From positions 149,832 to 213,831 of the forward strand of contig NZ_BLZO01000094.1 of assembly GCF_014132355.1 (NCBI RefSeq): DNA of 64,000 nucleotides, written 5' to 3'. The position numbers and the translations under genes are program-made. Origin of the DNA: Okeania sp. KiyG1. GTDB taxonomy: Bacteria; Cyanobacteriota; Cyanobacteriia; Cyanobacteriales; Microcoleaceae. Shown in pieces: positions 17,147 to 26,517 of this stretch. The notes under the pieces were generated by a model. That model worked only from the letters and a program-made list of their open reading frames with translations, did not search any database and was not told the DNA's origin. Each line of letters starts with the position of its first letter. The stretch's first letter is position 1.

Positions 17147-17578
17147 ATGATTCAACAAATCATGTATCACAATGAAGTATTGGCGATGATTATTCCTGCT
17201 GATTTTAGAGAGCCTGGAATTCATTTTTTCACCCCAGATAGCTATTCTCAACAGCTAGCTTATATGAGACACCCTAAAGGCAAAGAAATTCAACCTCATC
17301 GTCATAATATGGTAAGGCGAGAAGTTTTTTATACTCAAGAAGTTTTACTAATAAAGGAAGGAAAATTGCTAGTAGATTTTTACAATGACCAACAAGAATA
17401 TCTTGAAAGCTACATTTTGAATAAAGGAGATGTTTTGTTATTAATTAAAGGTGGACACGGTTTCAAGATGTTAGAAGAAGTAGAAATGATTGAAGTAAAA
17501 CAAGGTCCTTATGTCGGAAATCTTGATAAAACCCGCTTTGAACGAATCGAGCATAGTCGAGAAGAAGTTCTAGTGTAA
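17147..17578 (+). CDS. Cupin-fold sugar-biosynthesis-associated protein
   Basis: A 143-residue single-domain cupin-like protein. The motif PHRHN (about residues 50-54) and the following strands (LLIKEGKLLVDFYN, NKGDVLLLIKGGHGF) fit the double-stranded beta-helix of WxcM/FdtA-like and related small sugar-pathway proteins. Its neighbour 460 bp downstream is a DegT/DnrJ sugar aminotransferase, a common association in cell-surface sugar pathways. A role in modifying a nucleotide sugar is inference. The ribosome site AAGGA lies 9 bp before the ATG. It is preceded by copy A of the duplicated leader. Confidence 0.7.
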   Translation: MIQQIMYHNEVLAMIIPADFREPGIHFFTPDSYSQQLAYMRHPKGKEIQPHRHNMVRREVFYTQEVLLIKEGKLLVDFYNDQQEYLESYILNKGDVLLLIKGGHGFKMLEEVEMIEVKQGPYVGNLDKTRFERIEHSREEVLV

Positions 17579-17624
17579 TACCAAAATCAGTTCAAGAATT
17601 TAGAGTTTAGAATTTAGAATTTAG

Positions 17625-17923
17625 AATTACCGAATAATTAATAATTAAACAATTCGGGTTAAAAGTCTCCCCTTTCAAGGGGAAAAAAATAAATTTTTTC
17701 CTGATTTTTCAATCCTATCCCTAAAAGGGATAGGTAATTATCAATTATCCATTAATGAACTCTCCTTGAAAAGAAGAGGATTGGGTTAAAAGGATTTTTT
17801 TTCTTCTCTTGGTCGATTGGATATGGTTAGGAAACCAATCCATCCCACCCTTCGGGAAGCTGCGCTAACGACCGCTTTTTATCCATGAATGGAGAGGCTT
17901 TATACCTTAATTTTTCGGTAATT
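17625..17923. mobile_element. MITE family 3, ~299 bp
   Basis: AATTACCGAA (17625-17634) is inverted as TTCGGTAATT (17914-17923). The interior includes CTCCCCTTTCAAGGGGAAAA, GGTCGATTGGATATGG, and GGAGAGGCTTTATACC near the right end. A second, left-truncated copy lies at about 46998-47142 with the same GAGAGGCTTTATACC and TTCGGTAATT end, and a diverged relative at about 7118-7450. No coding potential. The remaining gap (17579-17624 and 17924-18036) contains TTTAGAA repeats and the upstream region of the DegT gene. Confidence 0.7.
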
Positions 17924-18036
17924 ATAGACTGATTGCTTAAATTATTAAATCCGCTTTATACAAATGTTTTGAATATTTTGAAGATAGTTATATTAAGGCG
18001 GATTTCACATAAATTTAAATTGTAAGGCAAAGAAAA

Positions 18037-19155
18037 ATGACAGAGTTTATTCCTGTGAATGAACCTTTGCTAAATGGCAAGGAAAAACAATATTTGAATG
18101 AATGTATTGATACTGGTTGGATTTCTTCTGAAGGCAGTTTTGTTAAACAATTTGAACAAGCTTTTGCTAATCGTGTAGGTAGAAAATATGGTATTGCTGT
18201 TTGTAATGGTTCAATGGCAATTGATGCCGCAATTACTGCTTTAGGTATTGGTGAAGGAGATGAGGTTATTCTACCTACTTTTACTATTATTTCTTGTGCT
18301 GCGGCAATTGTTAGAGCAGGTGCAATTCCTGTTGTAGTAGATTGTGATTCTACTACTTGGAATATTGATATTAAGCAATTGGAAAGCAAAATTACTCCGC
18401 AAACTAAAGCTATTATGGTGGTTCATATTTATGGATTACCAGTAGATATGAATCCAGTATTAGAAATAGCCGCAAAATATGGTTTAAAAATCATTGAAGA
18501 TGCAGCAGAAATGCACGGACAAACTTATTTTGGTAAACCTTGTGGTAGTTTTGGGGAATTGAGTACCTTTAGTTTTTATCCTAATAAACACGTTACCACT
18601 GGTGAAGGAGGAATGATTGTTACTGATGATGAAACACTAGCTGAAAAATGTCGCTCTTTGAGGAATCTTTGTTTTCAACCGCAACAACGTTTTATCCATG
18701 AAGAATTAGGTTGGAATTTACGCATGACTAACCTACAAGCAGCATTAGGTTTAGCGCAATTAGAAAGGTTAGATGAATTTATCCAGCGTAAACGAAATAT
18801 GGGTAAACTTTATACTGAACTTTTAGCAGATATTTCTGAATTAGAATTACCTCTAACAAAAACAGAATATGCTGATAATATTTACTGGGTTTATGGGGTT
18901 GTTCTAAAAGATTCTGTTCCTTTTGATGCTAAAGAAGCAATGCAAAAGTTGCGAGAACAAAAAATAGGTACTCGTCCTTTTTTCTGGTGTATGCACGAAC
19001 AACCAGTATTCCAAAAAATGGGATTATTTAAGCAAGAATCTTGCCCCGTAGCTGAAAATATAGCAAGACGTGGATTTTATCTTCCTAGTGGTTTAGCTTT
19101 AAGTAACCAACAAATACAAACAGTTGCAAAATCATTAAAAACAATTTTTGCTTAA
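18037..19155 (+). CDS. DegT/DnrJ/EryC1/StrS family PLP-dependent sugar aminotransferase
   Basis: 372 residues, normal length. Enzymes of this family transfer an amino group to keto-sugar nucleotides (for example perosamine synthase). The PLP-binding pattern is complete: CNGSMAIDAAITALG near 54-68, PTFTIISCAAAIV, EDAAEMHG near 151-158 with the cofactor-stacking Asp, and the Schiff-base Lys in FSFYPNKHVTTGEGG near residue 188. The substrate-site PFFWCMHEQP near 310-320 resembles perosamine synthase-like members. Together with the upstream cupin and downstream glycosyltransferases it suggests synthesis of an amino-sugar for a surface glycan, which is inference. Confidence 0.92.
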   Translation: MTEFIPVNEPLLNGKEKQYLNECIDTGWISSEGSFVKQFEQAFANRVGRKYGIAVCNGSMAIDAAITALGIGEGDEVILPTFTIISCAAAIVRAGAIPVVVDCDSTTWNIDIKQLESKITPQTKAIMVVHIYGLPVDMNPVLEIAAKYGLKIIEDAAEMHGQTYFGKPCGSFGELSTFSFYPNKHVTTGEGGMIVTDDETLAEKCRSLRNLCFQPQQRFIHEELGWNLRMTNLQAALGLAQLERLDEFIQRKRNMGKLYTELLADISELELPLTKTEYADNIYWVYGVVLKDSVPFDAKEAMQKLREQKIGTRPFFWCMHEQPVFQKMGLFKQESCPVAENIARRGFYLPSGLALSNQQIQTVAKSLKTIFA

Positions 19156-19181
19156 TTATATTAATAGGTATTTAGGTGTTA

Positions 19182-19266
19182 TATTACGTCCGGTTGAATA
19201 GTTATAAATAATAAAGGAGGAGTGAGGAGTCAGGAGGGAAAAAGAGGAGAAATCCGGACAGGATAT
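19182..19266 (+). mobile_element. MITE family 1, short copy (85 bp)
   Basis: Begins TATTACGTCCGGTTGAATAG and ends CCGGACAGGATAT, matching the family 1 ends with a few changes. The interior is reduced to TTATAAATA and a GAGGAGTGAGGAGTCAGGAG repeat. It is the smallest copy in the window. Confidence 0.75.
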
Positions 19267-20041
19267 TATACCATTTATCAAAAGTAATGCTACATTTGGA
19301 AAGTGTCAAAATAAGGCTCAAAATAGCAAAGATGATTAAAGGCTTACATCATGTCAATAAATAGTATTTAGAAATAGAAATTTCGAGTATAGCAAAGTTT
19401 TTGAGAATTGGTGTTAGGTTTTCAGGTGGTAGGTTTTATACCAATTTAAAATCAAGAATTCTACAAAATGGAAAGGTGGATATTTATGCTTCAAATTTAA
19501 CCATTCAGTCGCTAGCTATCAGCCATGAACTTTCATCATTTATTGTATTTAGATGAGGAATTAAAATTAAGATTTAGCGATAATGAAAAGCCTGGTGTCG
19601 CTACGCGGAAATTAAAAGTCAAAAGTTAAAAGTCAATCATTTTTGATTTGTAATTGTTTTAGGATTTTGTAACCAGTTATTTCCACCATCCTGCACTAGG
19701 AAAAAGATTTATCATTAGCTAACTTTAGCTATTTATGTTGATTCTAATTGCTGATAACCCAGTTCCTCTGTAGGAAGCGATCTGACCACTAATAGCTGTT
19801 TGCGCAGCATTCCGCAGGAAATGCTTACTTAAAATTAACTCTCTCCAATGGTAGAAGCTACCTCTTTATATAATTTCCCCTCCCTTTTTTTTCTACCTTC
19901 TCCCTTATTCCTTATTCTTTACTTCCTTTTTTTTCTACCTTCTCCCTTCTCCCTTCTCCCTTCTCCCTTCTCCCTTCTCCCTTCTCCCTTCTTCCTTCTT
20001 CCTTCTTCCTTCTTCCTTCTTCCTTCTTCCTTCCTTTATAA
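19267..20041. other. Intergenic region ending in a long polypyrimidine tract
   Basis: 19267-19850 holds AT-rich DNA with a GTTTGCGCAGCATTCCGCAGG palindrome-family copy (about 19799). From about 19870 to 20036 the plus strand is almost all C and T (TCTCCCTTC units, then TTCTTCC units) and abuts the next start codon. A 70-codon frame through the tract is repeat-generated and not considered a gene. Confidence 0.75.
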
Positions 20042-21907
20042 ATGGATGACAAATTTATGATAATTATCAAAGAACAATTATCTTGGCTAATAATATTAGC
20101 AGGAATTATTTATTCCTTATATTTATTTTCTCAAGTCGCTTATGGTGCATTTTTTAATGGTGATTCTGGACTTAAAGCTTTATTAGCAAAACAATTAAGT
20201 AGTGGTAAATTGCGTTTTGATTTAATTACATCTGAGGAAAAATGGGTAAAAGAACTTTGGAACCAAGGGCTTTATCCCTATGAAAAACCGTTCGTTTTTT
20301 GTTTAAATAATCGGTACTATATTTCTTTCCCGTTTACTTTTTCTTTAATTACTGCACCTTTGTATAAACTTTTTGGTTATAGAGGTTTATATCTGATTCC
20401 TTTAGTTTCTACCTGGACTGTTTGGATAACTTTTAATTTAATTTGTCAATCTTTGAACTTTAACGTTATCAATACAAATCTAGGATTAATTGGCCTAATT
20501 TTTGCTTCAAATCTAACTTTATATAGTGCGATGTATTGGGAACATACATTAGCTATTGCACTTTGTTTTGCGGGAATGAGTTTTTTCTTTATCCCTCAAA
20601 TGTCTATATTTAATGTCATCATCACTGGATGTTTAGTTGGATTATCAGTTTGGGTTAGGTCTGAGTTTTTCGCTATGGTTGCTACTTTAACAATAGTAGT
20701 TATTTTACAAGCATTTTATCAAAATAATTTACTAGAATTTATGGCAAATCCCAACAATTTTAACTGGCACGATCTATATCTGAATTTGCAAATACCAGTT
20801 TTCTACTTAATCAGTATGTTTTTGGTTGTCGGTGCTTTTTTAGTAACTAACAAAATTATTTATGGATATTTTTTAGGTCTTCATTCTCTGTTAGTGCTGG
20901 AAGAATTTTCCCTATCAAGAAGAATCGAAGAATTTAAAATAATTATTCAATTTTTAACTAAGTCTTTAATAGAATATTTCCCTCTAACCATTTTTCCGAT
21001 ATTTTACCTTCTGTTATTTGGCATAGAAAATTCTCCGGATTTATTGAATGTTAATCTAATGATTGCTGTCCTTGTGTCAATAGGCATAATAATCACAGGA
21101 TTTCAATTCATCAAAGGAGGTGTAAGAGAACTAAAAAATCAAATAAAACGATGGTTTATTCCTTTGATAGCAACAATTTTATGGTTTTATTTCATGGGTC
21201 AAACAAGTGTAGAAGTGAATAATCAGATAACAATTATTTATTTGATATGTTTATTTTTTGTGGTAGGAGTATCTCTTTTAGTTGATATAGCACCTGATGA
21301 ATTTACAGTTGGAGGAAAACAATGGGGACCAAGATATTTATTAATCCTTCTCCCTCTTATTTCTTTGATGATTATTGAACAATTACAGTATTTTCAAAAT
21401 TTATCATCAACTATATTCTATTATGTTGCTTTATTTACTGTTGTGACTTTTGTAGCTTTCGGTATCTATAAAAATCTATATTTAGGAACAAAATACATAA
21501 ATAAAAACAGTAAAGATATTGAGCCGACAATTCAATTTTTAGCTAAAAATACTGACCCTATAGTTGCTGTTTCTCATCAACACGCAGCCCAAGCATTAGA
21601 ATTCTCTTTGCCCCAAAACACTTTATTATTTCGTGCTGAAGAAAGCAAGGAATTATTAAAATTAGCTCAAGTATTGTTACAAAAAAGCTTAGATAAATTC
21701 ATTTACATTTGTTATCCCCATCGTGTCTGTAATCCATTAACAGAAGCCACTGAAAAACTTCAATTTAGTCAAAATAATCAATTATTTCAGGTTAAATTAA
21801 ATGATTTAGGTACTTATGGTAAATATCCTATTTATCAAGGAGAAATTGTTGAAATAAGTGAATATAGCAATTATCATAATGGTGAGGTACAAAATTCTAG
21901 GTTTTAG
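20042..21907 (+). CDS. Polytopic membrane protein, GT-C-like putative glycosyltransferase
   Basis: 621 residues with about 11 predicted membrane helices between residues 10 and 480 and a soluble C-terminal part of about 130 residues. The first extracytoplasmic loop has GDSGLKALLAKQL near residues 39-51, with an Asp in the position typical of GT-C enzymes that use lipid-linked sugars. The KQWGPRYLLILLPL block (about 427-440) matches a motif often seen in such proteins. Acceptor and donor are unknown. The upstream 170 bp is a polypyrimidine tract, so no purine ribosome site is present before ATG 20042; an internal ATG (residue 6) has none either. It belongs with DegT and GT2 to an envelope-glycan neighbourhood. 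Confidence 0.75.
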   Translation: MDDKFMIIIKEQLSWLIILAGIIYSLYLFSQVAYGAFFNGDSGLKALLAKQLSSGKLRFDLITSEEKWVKELWNQGLYPYEKPFVFCLNNRYYISFPFTFSLITAPLYKLFGYRGLYLIPLVSTWTVWITFNLICQSLNFNVINTNLGLIGLIFASNLTLYSAMYWEHTLAIALCFAGMSFFFIPQMSIFNVIITGCLVGLSVWVRSEFFAMVATLTIVVILQAFYQNNLLEFMANPNNFNWHDLYLNLQIPVFYLISMFLVVGAFLVTNKIIYGYFLGLHSLLVLEEFSLSRRIEEFKIIIQFLTKSLIEYFPLTIFPIFYLLLFGIENSPDLLNVNLMIAVLVSIGIIITGFQFIKGGVRELKNQIKRWFIPLIATILWFYFMGQTSVEVNNQITIIYLICLFFVVGVSLLVDIAPDEFTVGGKQWGPRYLLILLPLISLMIIEQLQYFQNLSSTIFYYVALFTVVTFVAFGIYKNLYLGTKYINKNSKDIEPTIQFLAKNTDPIVAVSHQHAAQALEFSLPQNTLLFRAEESKELLKLAQVLLQKSLDKFIYICYPHRVCNPLTEATEKLQFSQNNQLFQVKLNDLGTYGKYPIYQGEIVEISEYSNYHNGEVQNSRF

Positions 21908-22654
21908 GCAACAGGCAACAGGCAACAGGCAACAGGCAACAGGCAACAGGGAATAGGGAATATATAGGAAAAAAGTCTTTTTGCAAATATGAGATGCATC
22001 CTACTGAGAAACCCTATATACATTTATTTTGGGAATAGTAAAGATGAGGTGTCATTTCAGTTATCAGTTATCAGTACTTCTACAATAAGGAGGCTTAACA
22101 TAAGAAATATTCTCTTTTTGTTATCTTAAAACCTACATTCCGCACTTTAATTTGTAACATGAAAATTAGTATAAAATTCTGAGGATGTTTAAGTATTTAT
22201 ACTATATAAATTATCTTCATTTACCTCGAGCAAGAGTCAAATTCTCAGTTAAATATTAAGCATAAATATTTATTGAATTGTTGACTCTTATTAACCACTA
22301 TCATTTCTTCTTACTTTTGACTTTTGACTTTTGACTGTCTTGAGTGCGTCTTACATTCTGAGGAAACCTCAGAATTACGCACTCGCTTTTGACTTAGATT
22401 TTTATCCTACATTTTGTCGTGCGGAATGTGGGTTAAAAGGGGAGGCTTTAGACCACAATCTATCGGTAAATAAAACAGGGAAAAGAGAGAAATTTAGGAG
22501 ATTATAGAAGACACAGAGGTGAAAAATTTTATTATGCCTAATTAATGATAATTGACCCGATAACTCTTTTTAAAGTCTATATCTATATTCGCAATTTAAA
22601 TGCGCAACAACTTAAAGCAATTAAGTAGTTAAATCTAGAAAAAATCAAGAAAAA
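21908..22654. other. Intergenic region with GGCAACA tandem repeat
   Basis: About six tandem GGCAACA units (21907-21948) immediately follow the stop, then GGGAATA units. Further right are TTTTGACTTTTGACT repeats (about 22314-22336) and a palindromic CTGAGGAAACCTCAG (22358-22372). No gene or RNA was recognised. The promoter for the GT2 gene probably lies in 22540-22650, but I cannot assign it. Confidence 0.5.
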
Positions 22655-23419
22655 ATGATGTCTAATCAATTAGTTTGTACTGTTTTACCTACTTTCAATG
22701 AAAAAGATAATATTCGTCCTTTAATTGAAAGTTTAATCGCCAGCGTGCCTCATCCTTATCTAATTTTAGTTGTAGATGATAATTCTCCAGATGGTACTTG
22801 GAAAATAGTAGAAGAAATTGCCCATAATTACTCTCTTTCTCCTCAAGACGACAGTTTTAAATCTGGTGTAGAATTAATTAAACGTATTGACGAAAAAGGT
22901 TTAACTTCAGCAATTCAAAGAGGAATAAATGAGGCGATCGCTACTTATGATGCTAAAATTATTACTTGGATGGATTGTGATTTATCTATGCCACCAGAAG
23001 ATGTACCTAAATTAGTCAAAGTAATAAGAGAAGGGGATGCAGATGTGGCAGTAGGTTCTCGTTGGATAAAAGGTGGAAAAGATGTTGCTCATGGTATGAT
23101 GGCTCGTATCTTAAGTTGGATTATTAATAATTATGCAATGTTATTTCTGGGTAATCAAATACATGATTATACCAGTGGTTTTATTGCAGCACGAAGTGAA
23201 GTATTAAAGAAAATTCCTTTAAAAGGTGATTATGGAGAATATTGTATTGATTTATTATGTCGTGCTTTTCGTTTAGGTTATCATTTAGTAGAAGTACCTT
23301 ATGTTTGTGTACCTCGCACTACAGGAGAAAGTAAAACAGGGGTTAATTTATTAGATTATTTAGATAAAGGACGTGATTATGTAACAACAGTTTGGCGACT
23401 TTGGCGGCAAAAAAATTGA
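22655..23419 (+). CDS. Family 2 glycosyltransferase, polyprenol-phosphate mannosyltransferase type
   Basis: 254 residues. It looks like a dolichyl/polyprenyl-phosphate mannose synthase, which moves a hexose from a nucleotide sugar to a polyprenyl phosphate at the inner membrane. Motifs are the N-terminal LPTFNEKDNI, VVDDNSPDGTW (nucleotide-binding Asp pair), TWMDCDLSMPPEDVP containing the DxD-like metal site, GSRWIKGG, and the conserved DYTSGFIAA block. There are no clear C-terminal membrane helices, so it is the short soluble form. The product lipid-linked sugar could be used by the GT-C-like protein upstream; this functional pairing is inference. Confidence 0.9.
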   Translation: MMSNQLVCTVLPTFNEKDNIRPLIESLIASVPHPYLILVVDDNSPDGTWKIVEEIAHNYSLSPQDDSFKSGVELIKRIDEKGLTSAIQRGINEAIATYDAKIITWMDCDLSMPPEDVPKLVKVIREGDADVAVGSRWIKGGKDVAHGMMARILSWIINNYAMLFLGNQIHDYTSGFIAARSEVLKKIPLKGDYGEYCIDLLCRAFRLGYHLVEVPYVCVPRTTGESKTGVNLLDYLDKGRDYVTTVWRLWRQKN

Positions 23420-23840
23420 TGGGGGGATGGGGGATGGGGGGATGGGGGATGGGGAGATGGGGGATGGGGAGATGGAGGGATTTTTATATTAGACATCTCC
23501 AAAAATCAAAAAGACAATCAATACTTATCCAGAAATTATCAATTATTCCCCTCCTGGGAGGGGTTAGGGGTGGGTTCCCTGTTCCCTGTTCCCTGTTCCC
23601 TGTTCCCTCTTTTCTGGAGATGTCTATTTGCACAATTAAATGTATTTCATATTAATATTCTCTAACGACAAAGAATTAGCCCTGCCCTTTCATATAGAAT
23701 CCAGTTATATAGTATATGTTGATAATTCTATAATTACTTCAATATTTAATCTCCCCACTCCCCTACTCCCCTACTCCCTACTCCTCTACTCCCCTACTCC
23801 CAACTATACAATAACTATTAACTATTAACTGATAACTGAA
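23420..23840. other. Minisatellite-rich gap
   Basis: GGGGGATGGGGGATGGGGAG units (23418-23475), a CCTCCTGGGAGGGGTTAGGG motif (23551-23570), CCCTGTT tandem units (23579-23606), and CTCCCCTACTCC units (23755-23805). Frames here are repeat-generated. No gene was seen. Confidence 0.75.
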
Positions 23841-25706
23841 ATGACCAAGCCCAAATTTTTTTCTCTTTTAAAATTAGATGAAATTATCGGTTTAGATTTA
23901 CGCTCCCTTGCCATATTTCGGATTGGTTTAGCGTTAATGACTCTTACGGATATAATTATTCGTGCTCAAGCTTTAAATGCTCATTATACTGATAGTGGAA
24001 TTTTACCACGCTCTGTTCTAATTGATATGCTCAATCCTTGGTATTGGTCAATTAATTTAATTAGTGGTCATCCCTTCATACAAGGATTAATATTTGCCGT
24101 AGCTATATTCTTTGCTTTAGCTATGTTATTAGGTTATCGTACCAGACTAGCAACTATTGCTACTTGGGCATTAATAATCTCTCTAAATAATCGTAATCCA
24201 GTATTAATTTTTGCGGCAGATCATGTGTTGCGAGCTATGCTTTTCTGGTCAATGTTTTTACCATTAGGTGCTTGTTATTCAATAGATAGTGCCCTTAATT
24301 CTTCCAGCAATTCTTTACCTAAAAAAGTATGTAGTGGAGCAACTTTAGCTTTTTTAATTCAACTTTGTTATATCTATATTTGGTCGGCAGCTTTTAAAAC
24401 CAAAAGTGATATTTGGTGGCCTGATGGAGACGCAGTTTATTACTCATTAAGTTTTGACCAATATTCCACAGCATTTGGTCAATTTTTATTGAGTTTTCCT
24501 CAAGAAATTTTAAAATTACTGACTATTTCTGCACTTATTTTTGAGTGGGTTGGTCCGTTAATCATATTTATCCCTTTTCGGAATGCTTTATTACGTTGTA
24601 TAGCAATAGTTTCTTTTACCTTATTACATATTGGTTTTGAACTATGTTTTCACATCGGCATTTTAAGTTATCTAAGTATCTGTAATTGGTTAGCATTAAC
24701 ACCTAGTGTAATTTGGGATAAAGCAGAACAAAAAATAGAAAATCAACAACGTCAAGGATTAACCATTTATTACGATGCTGATTGTGGTTTTTGTAAAAAA
24801 GTAGTTTATTTATTGCGTACCTTCTTAATTTTGCCGAAAACACCTGTATTAATGGCACAAGATTATCCATCTATTTATGAAGATATGTTAGCCGAAAATT
24901 CTTGGGTAGTAGAAGATTGGCAACAAAATCGTTACTTCAAATGGGAAGGGATAATTTATGTAGTGAGTCTATCTCCTTTATTTCGTTTTCTTGTACCTAT
25001 CTTAAAATGGCAACCTATAAAATCTTTAGGTACTAAAATTTATGAAACAATTGCTTCTAATCGTCAATTTGCAGGCAAGTTTACTGCACCTTTAAAATTT
25101 CGACCAATTGAAGTTTGCCCTTCCTTAATTTTCAACTTTATTACTGTTACTTTACTTCTACTTACTACTATGTGGAATTTGAGAAGTTTTGTCAAACAAA
25201 CCTATGCTTGGCGTAAAGAACAGAAAAATGATTGGATTACAGCTACTCATAAACTACTAAATAGACGAACTTTTCAATATATTCATCCTATTGGTTACAT
25301 GACTCGTTTAGATCAAACATGGAGTATTTTTGCTCCCGCGCCGCCTAGAGATGATGGTTGGCACGTCATTGAAGGTAAATTAAAAGATGGAAGTACAGTT
25401 AATGTTTTAGCAGAAGAACAACCAATTACTTGGGATAAACCAAATATTAAACAGCGTCAAGAACTTTATCAAACAATTCAATGGCGAGTTTATTTGATTA
25501 CTCTTAACCGTGCAGTAGGAAAAACATTATATCCTCATTATGCAGCTTATCTTTGTCGTCAATGGAATTCTACTCATCAAGGTAAAAAACAATTAGATGG
25601 TTTGATTATTTACTATATGGATGAAAGAACTGTACCTCCTAATGAAATACAAACAGTTGAAAAAACAGTTCATTATGAAAAGTCTTGTTCAGATAAGAGC
25701 GAATAG
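23841..25706 (+). CDS. HTTM (vitamin K-dependent gamma-carboxylase-like) membrane protein fused to a DCC/DUF393 domain
   Basis: 621 residues. The N-terminal ~310 residues carry the HTTM pattern of several membrane helices (DLRSLAIFRIGLALM, GYRTRLATIATWAL, DHVLRAMLFWSMFLPLG, WVGPLIIFIPF). A DCC/DUF393 thioredoxin-like domain follows at about 305-400 with the family signature YYDADCGFCKKVVYLL. The C-terminal part contains another hydrophobic segment (about 433-450) and a soluble region (QTWSIFAPAPPRDDGW). HTTM-DCC fusions are known in bacteria; their substrate is not established. It is preceded by the same TGATAACTGAA-ATG context as the P450 gene. Nearby glycan genes and the PEP-CTERM protein suggest an envelope role, which is inference. 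Confidence 0.88.
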   Translation: MTKPKFFSLLKLDEIIGLDLRSLAIFRIGLALMTLTDIIIRAQALNAHYTDSGILPRSVLIDMLNPWYWSINLISGHPFIQGLIFAVAIFFALAMLLGYRTRLATIATWALIISLNNRNPVLIFAADHVLRAMLFWSMFLPLGACYSIDSALNSSSNSLPKKVCSGATLAFLIQLCYIYIWSAAFKTKSDIWWPDGDAVYYSLSFDQYSTAFGQFLLSFPQEILKLLTISALIFEWVGPLIIFIPFRNALLRCIAIVSFTLLHIGFELCFHIGILSYLSICNWLALTPSVIWDKAEQKIENQQRQGLTIYYDADCGFCKKVVYLLRTFLILPKTPVLMAQDYPSIYEDMLAENSWVVEDWQQNRYFKWEGIIYVVSLSPLFRFLVPILKWQPIKSLGTKIYETIASNRQFAGKFTAPLKFRPIEVCPSLIFNFITVTLLLLTTMWNLRSFVKQTYAWRKEQKNDWITATHKLLNRRTFQYIHPIGYMTRLDQTWSIFAPAPPRDDGWHVIEGKLKDGSTVNVLAEEQPITWDKPNIKQRQELYQTIQWRVYLITLNRAVGKTLYPHYAAYLCRQWNSTHQGKKQLDGLIIYYMDERTVPPNEIQTVEKTVHYEKSCSDKSE

Positions 25707-25889
25707 TTAATACCAGTAGCAGATTTTCAAATAGATTTGAATTATCCTCGCAGTCAAGATTTCCGAGTGTGGCAATTATGTAATGAATATTGTCGGTAAA
25801 TTTCTAATTATTTGGAAATGGCAGTATTTAGATTATTTAAAGTCATTTCACTTATCAGTTATCAGTAACTCCAGCTGAAGTTATACCAA

Positions 25890-26495
25890 GGAGCGATCGC
25901 AACTTTACTTGAGCAAAAAGTCAAACTCCCTGCTTACTTTCTTGCGGAATGCTGGGCAAACAAGGAAGCATTATTAGGACTTACGCAGATACGCTATATA
26001 TAGTACTTTTAACTATTGTCCAATAGTTACTGGACTCTATACATAGTGTCTTTGCGTAAGTCCTGATTATATTTGGACAAGTTGTTTACTCTTGACTAGA
26101 ATTTGGATTGAGACTTGGACCTGGACTGGGACTAACTCATATCTACTTTGGTTTTCCGTGTTATCCCCTAATATTTTTGGCCTATTTTTTGATTTTGAAC
26201 AGGTAATGAACATTTTGAACAGGTAAGTGAACACTTTTACTCAGTAAATGAACGGATAGGTGAACAGAAAGGTGAGCGATCGAGCTGAGATTTTTGTGTG
26301 ATTATAATTAGTAAGCCAAACAAATTTATACAAGACTTACCTATGAGGTAGGAAAAACTAGGATTTTAGATTGCTTTCCGTTCCGGACTGCTCCGCAAAC
26401 CCTGTCGGTCGGTTCAGACGAAAATACGTTGTACTGCCTAAGTTTTATGTATATATAAAGTTTATTGAGGCTTCACAAAATTCTGAAATTACATT
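25890..26495 (+). promoter_or_regulatory. Duplicated leader, copy B, upstream of PEP-CTERM gene
   Basis: Second copy of the ~510-bp segment at 16356-17130, keeping the same order of blocks including GTGAAC-type direct repeats (about 26200-26280), AATTATAATTAGTAAGCC, and TTTATTGAGGCTTCACAAAA ending ~25 bp before the gene. It lacks the family 1 MITE found in copy A but carries a family 2 MITE at 25975-26065 that copy A lacks. 25707-25889 holds AT-rich DNA and TCAGTTATCAGTAACT repeats, no gene. Confidence 0.6.
25975..26065 (+). mobile_element. MITE family 2 copy with empty site in copy A
   Basis: TAGGACTTACGCA (25975-25987) and TGCGTAAGTCCTG (26053-26065), 91 bp, flanked by ATTAT on both sides. 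The corresponding place in copy A (about 16698-16712) reads GCATTATATTCAGACA with a single ATTAT, so a 5-bp target duplication is shown directly. The interior differs from the 16440 copy and lacks the GGGCGAAT palindrome. Confidence 0.88.
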
Positions 26496-26517
26496 TATTC
26501 AAGGAACTAAATCAAAG

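Noticed and set aside
19848-20060. 70-codon hydrophobic frame before the GT-C-like gene
   Set aside because: It is translated polypyrimidine repeat (Leu-Pro-Ser-Pro-Phe units) and overlaps the real start.
26371-26517. 49-codon N-terminal extension of the PEP-CTERM protein
   Set aside because: It lies in the duplicated leader and would bury the signal peptide; ATG 26518 gives a proper signal sequence.
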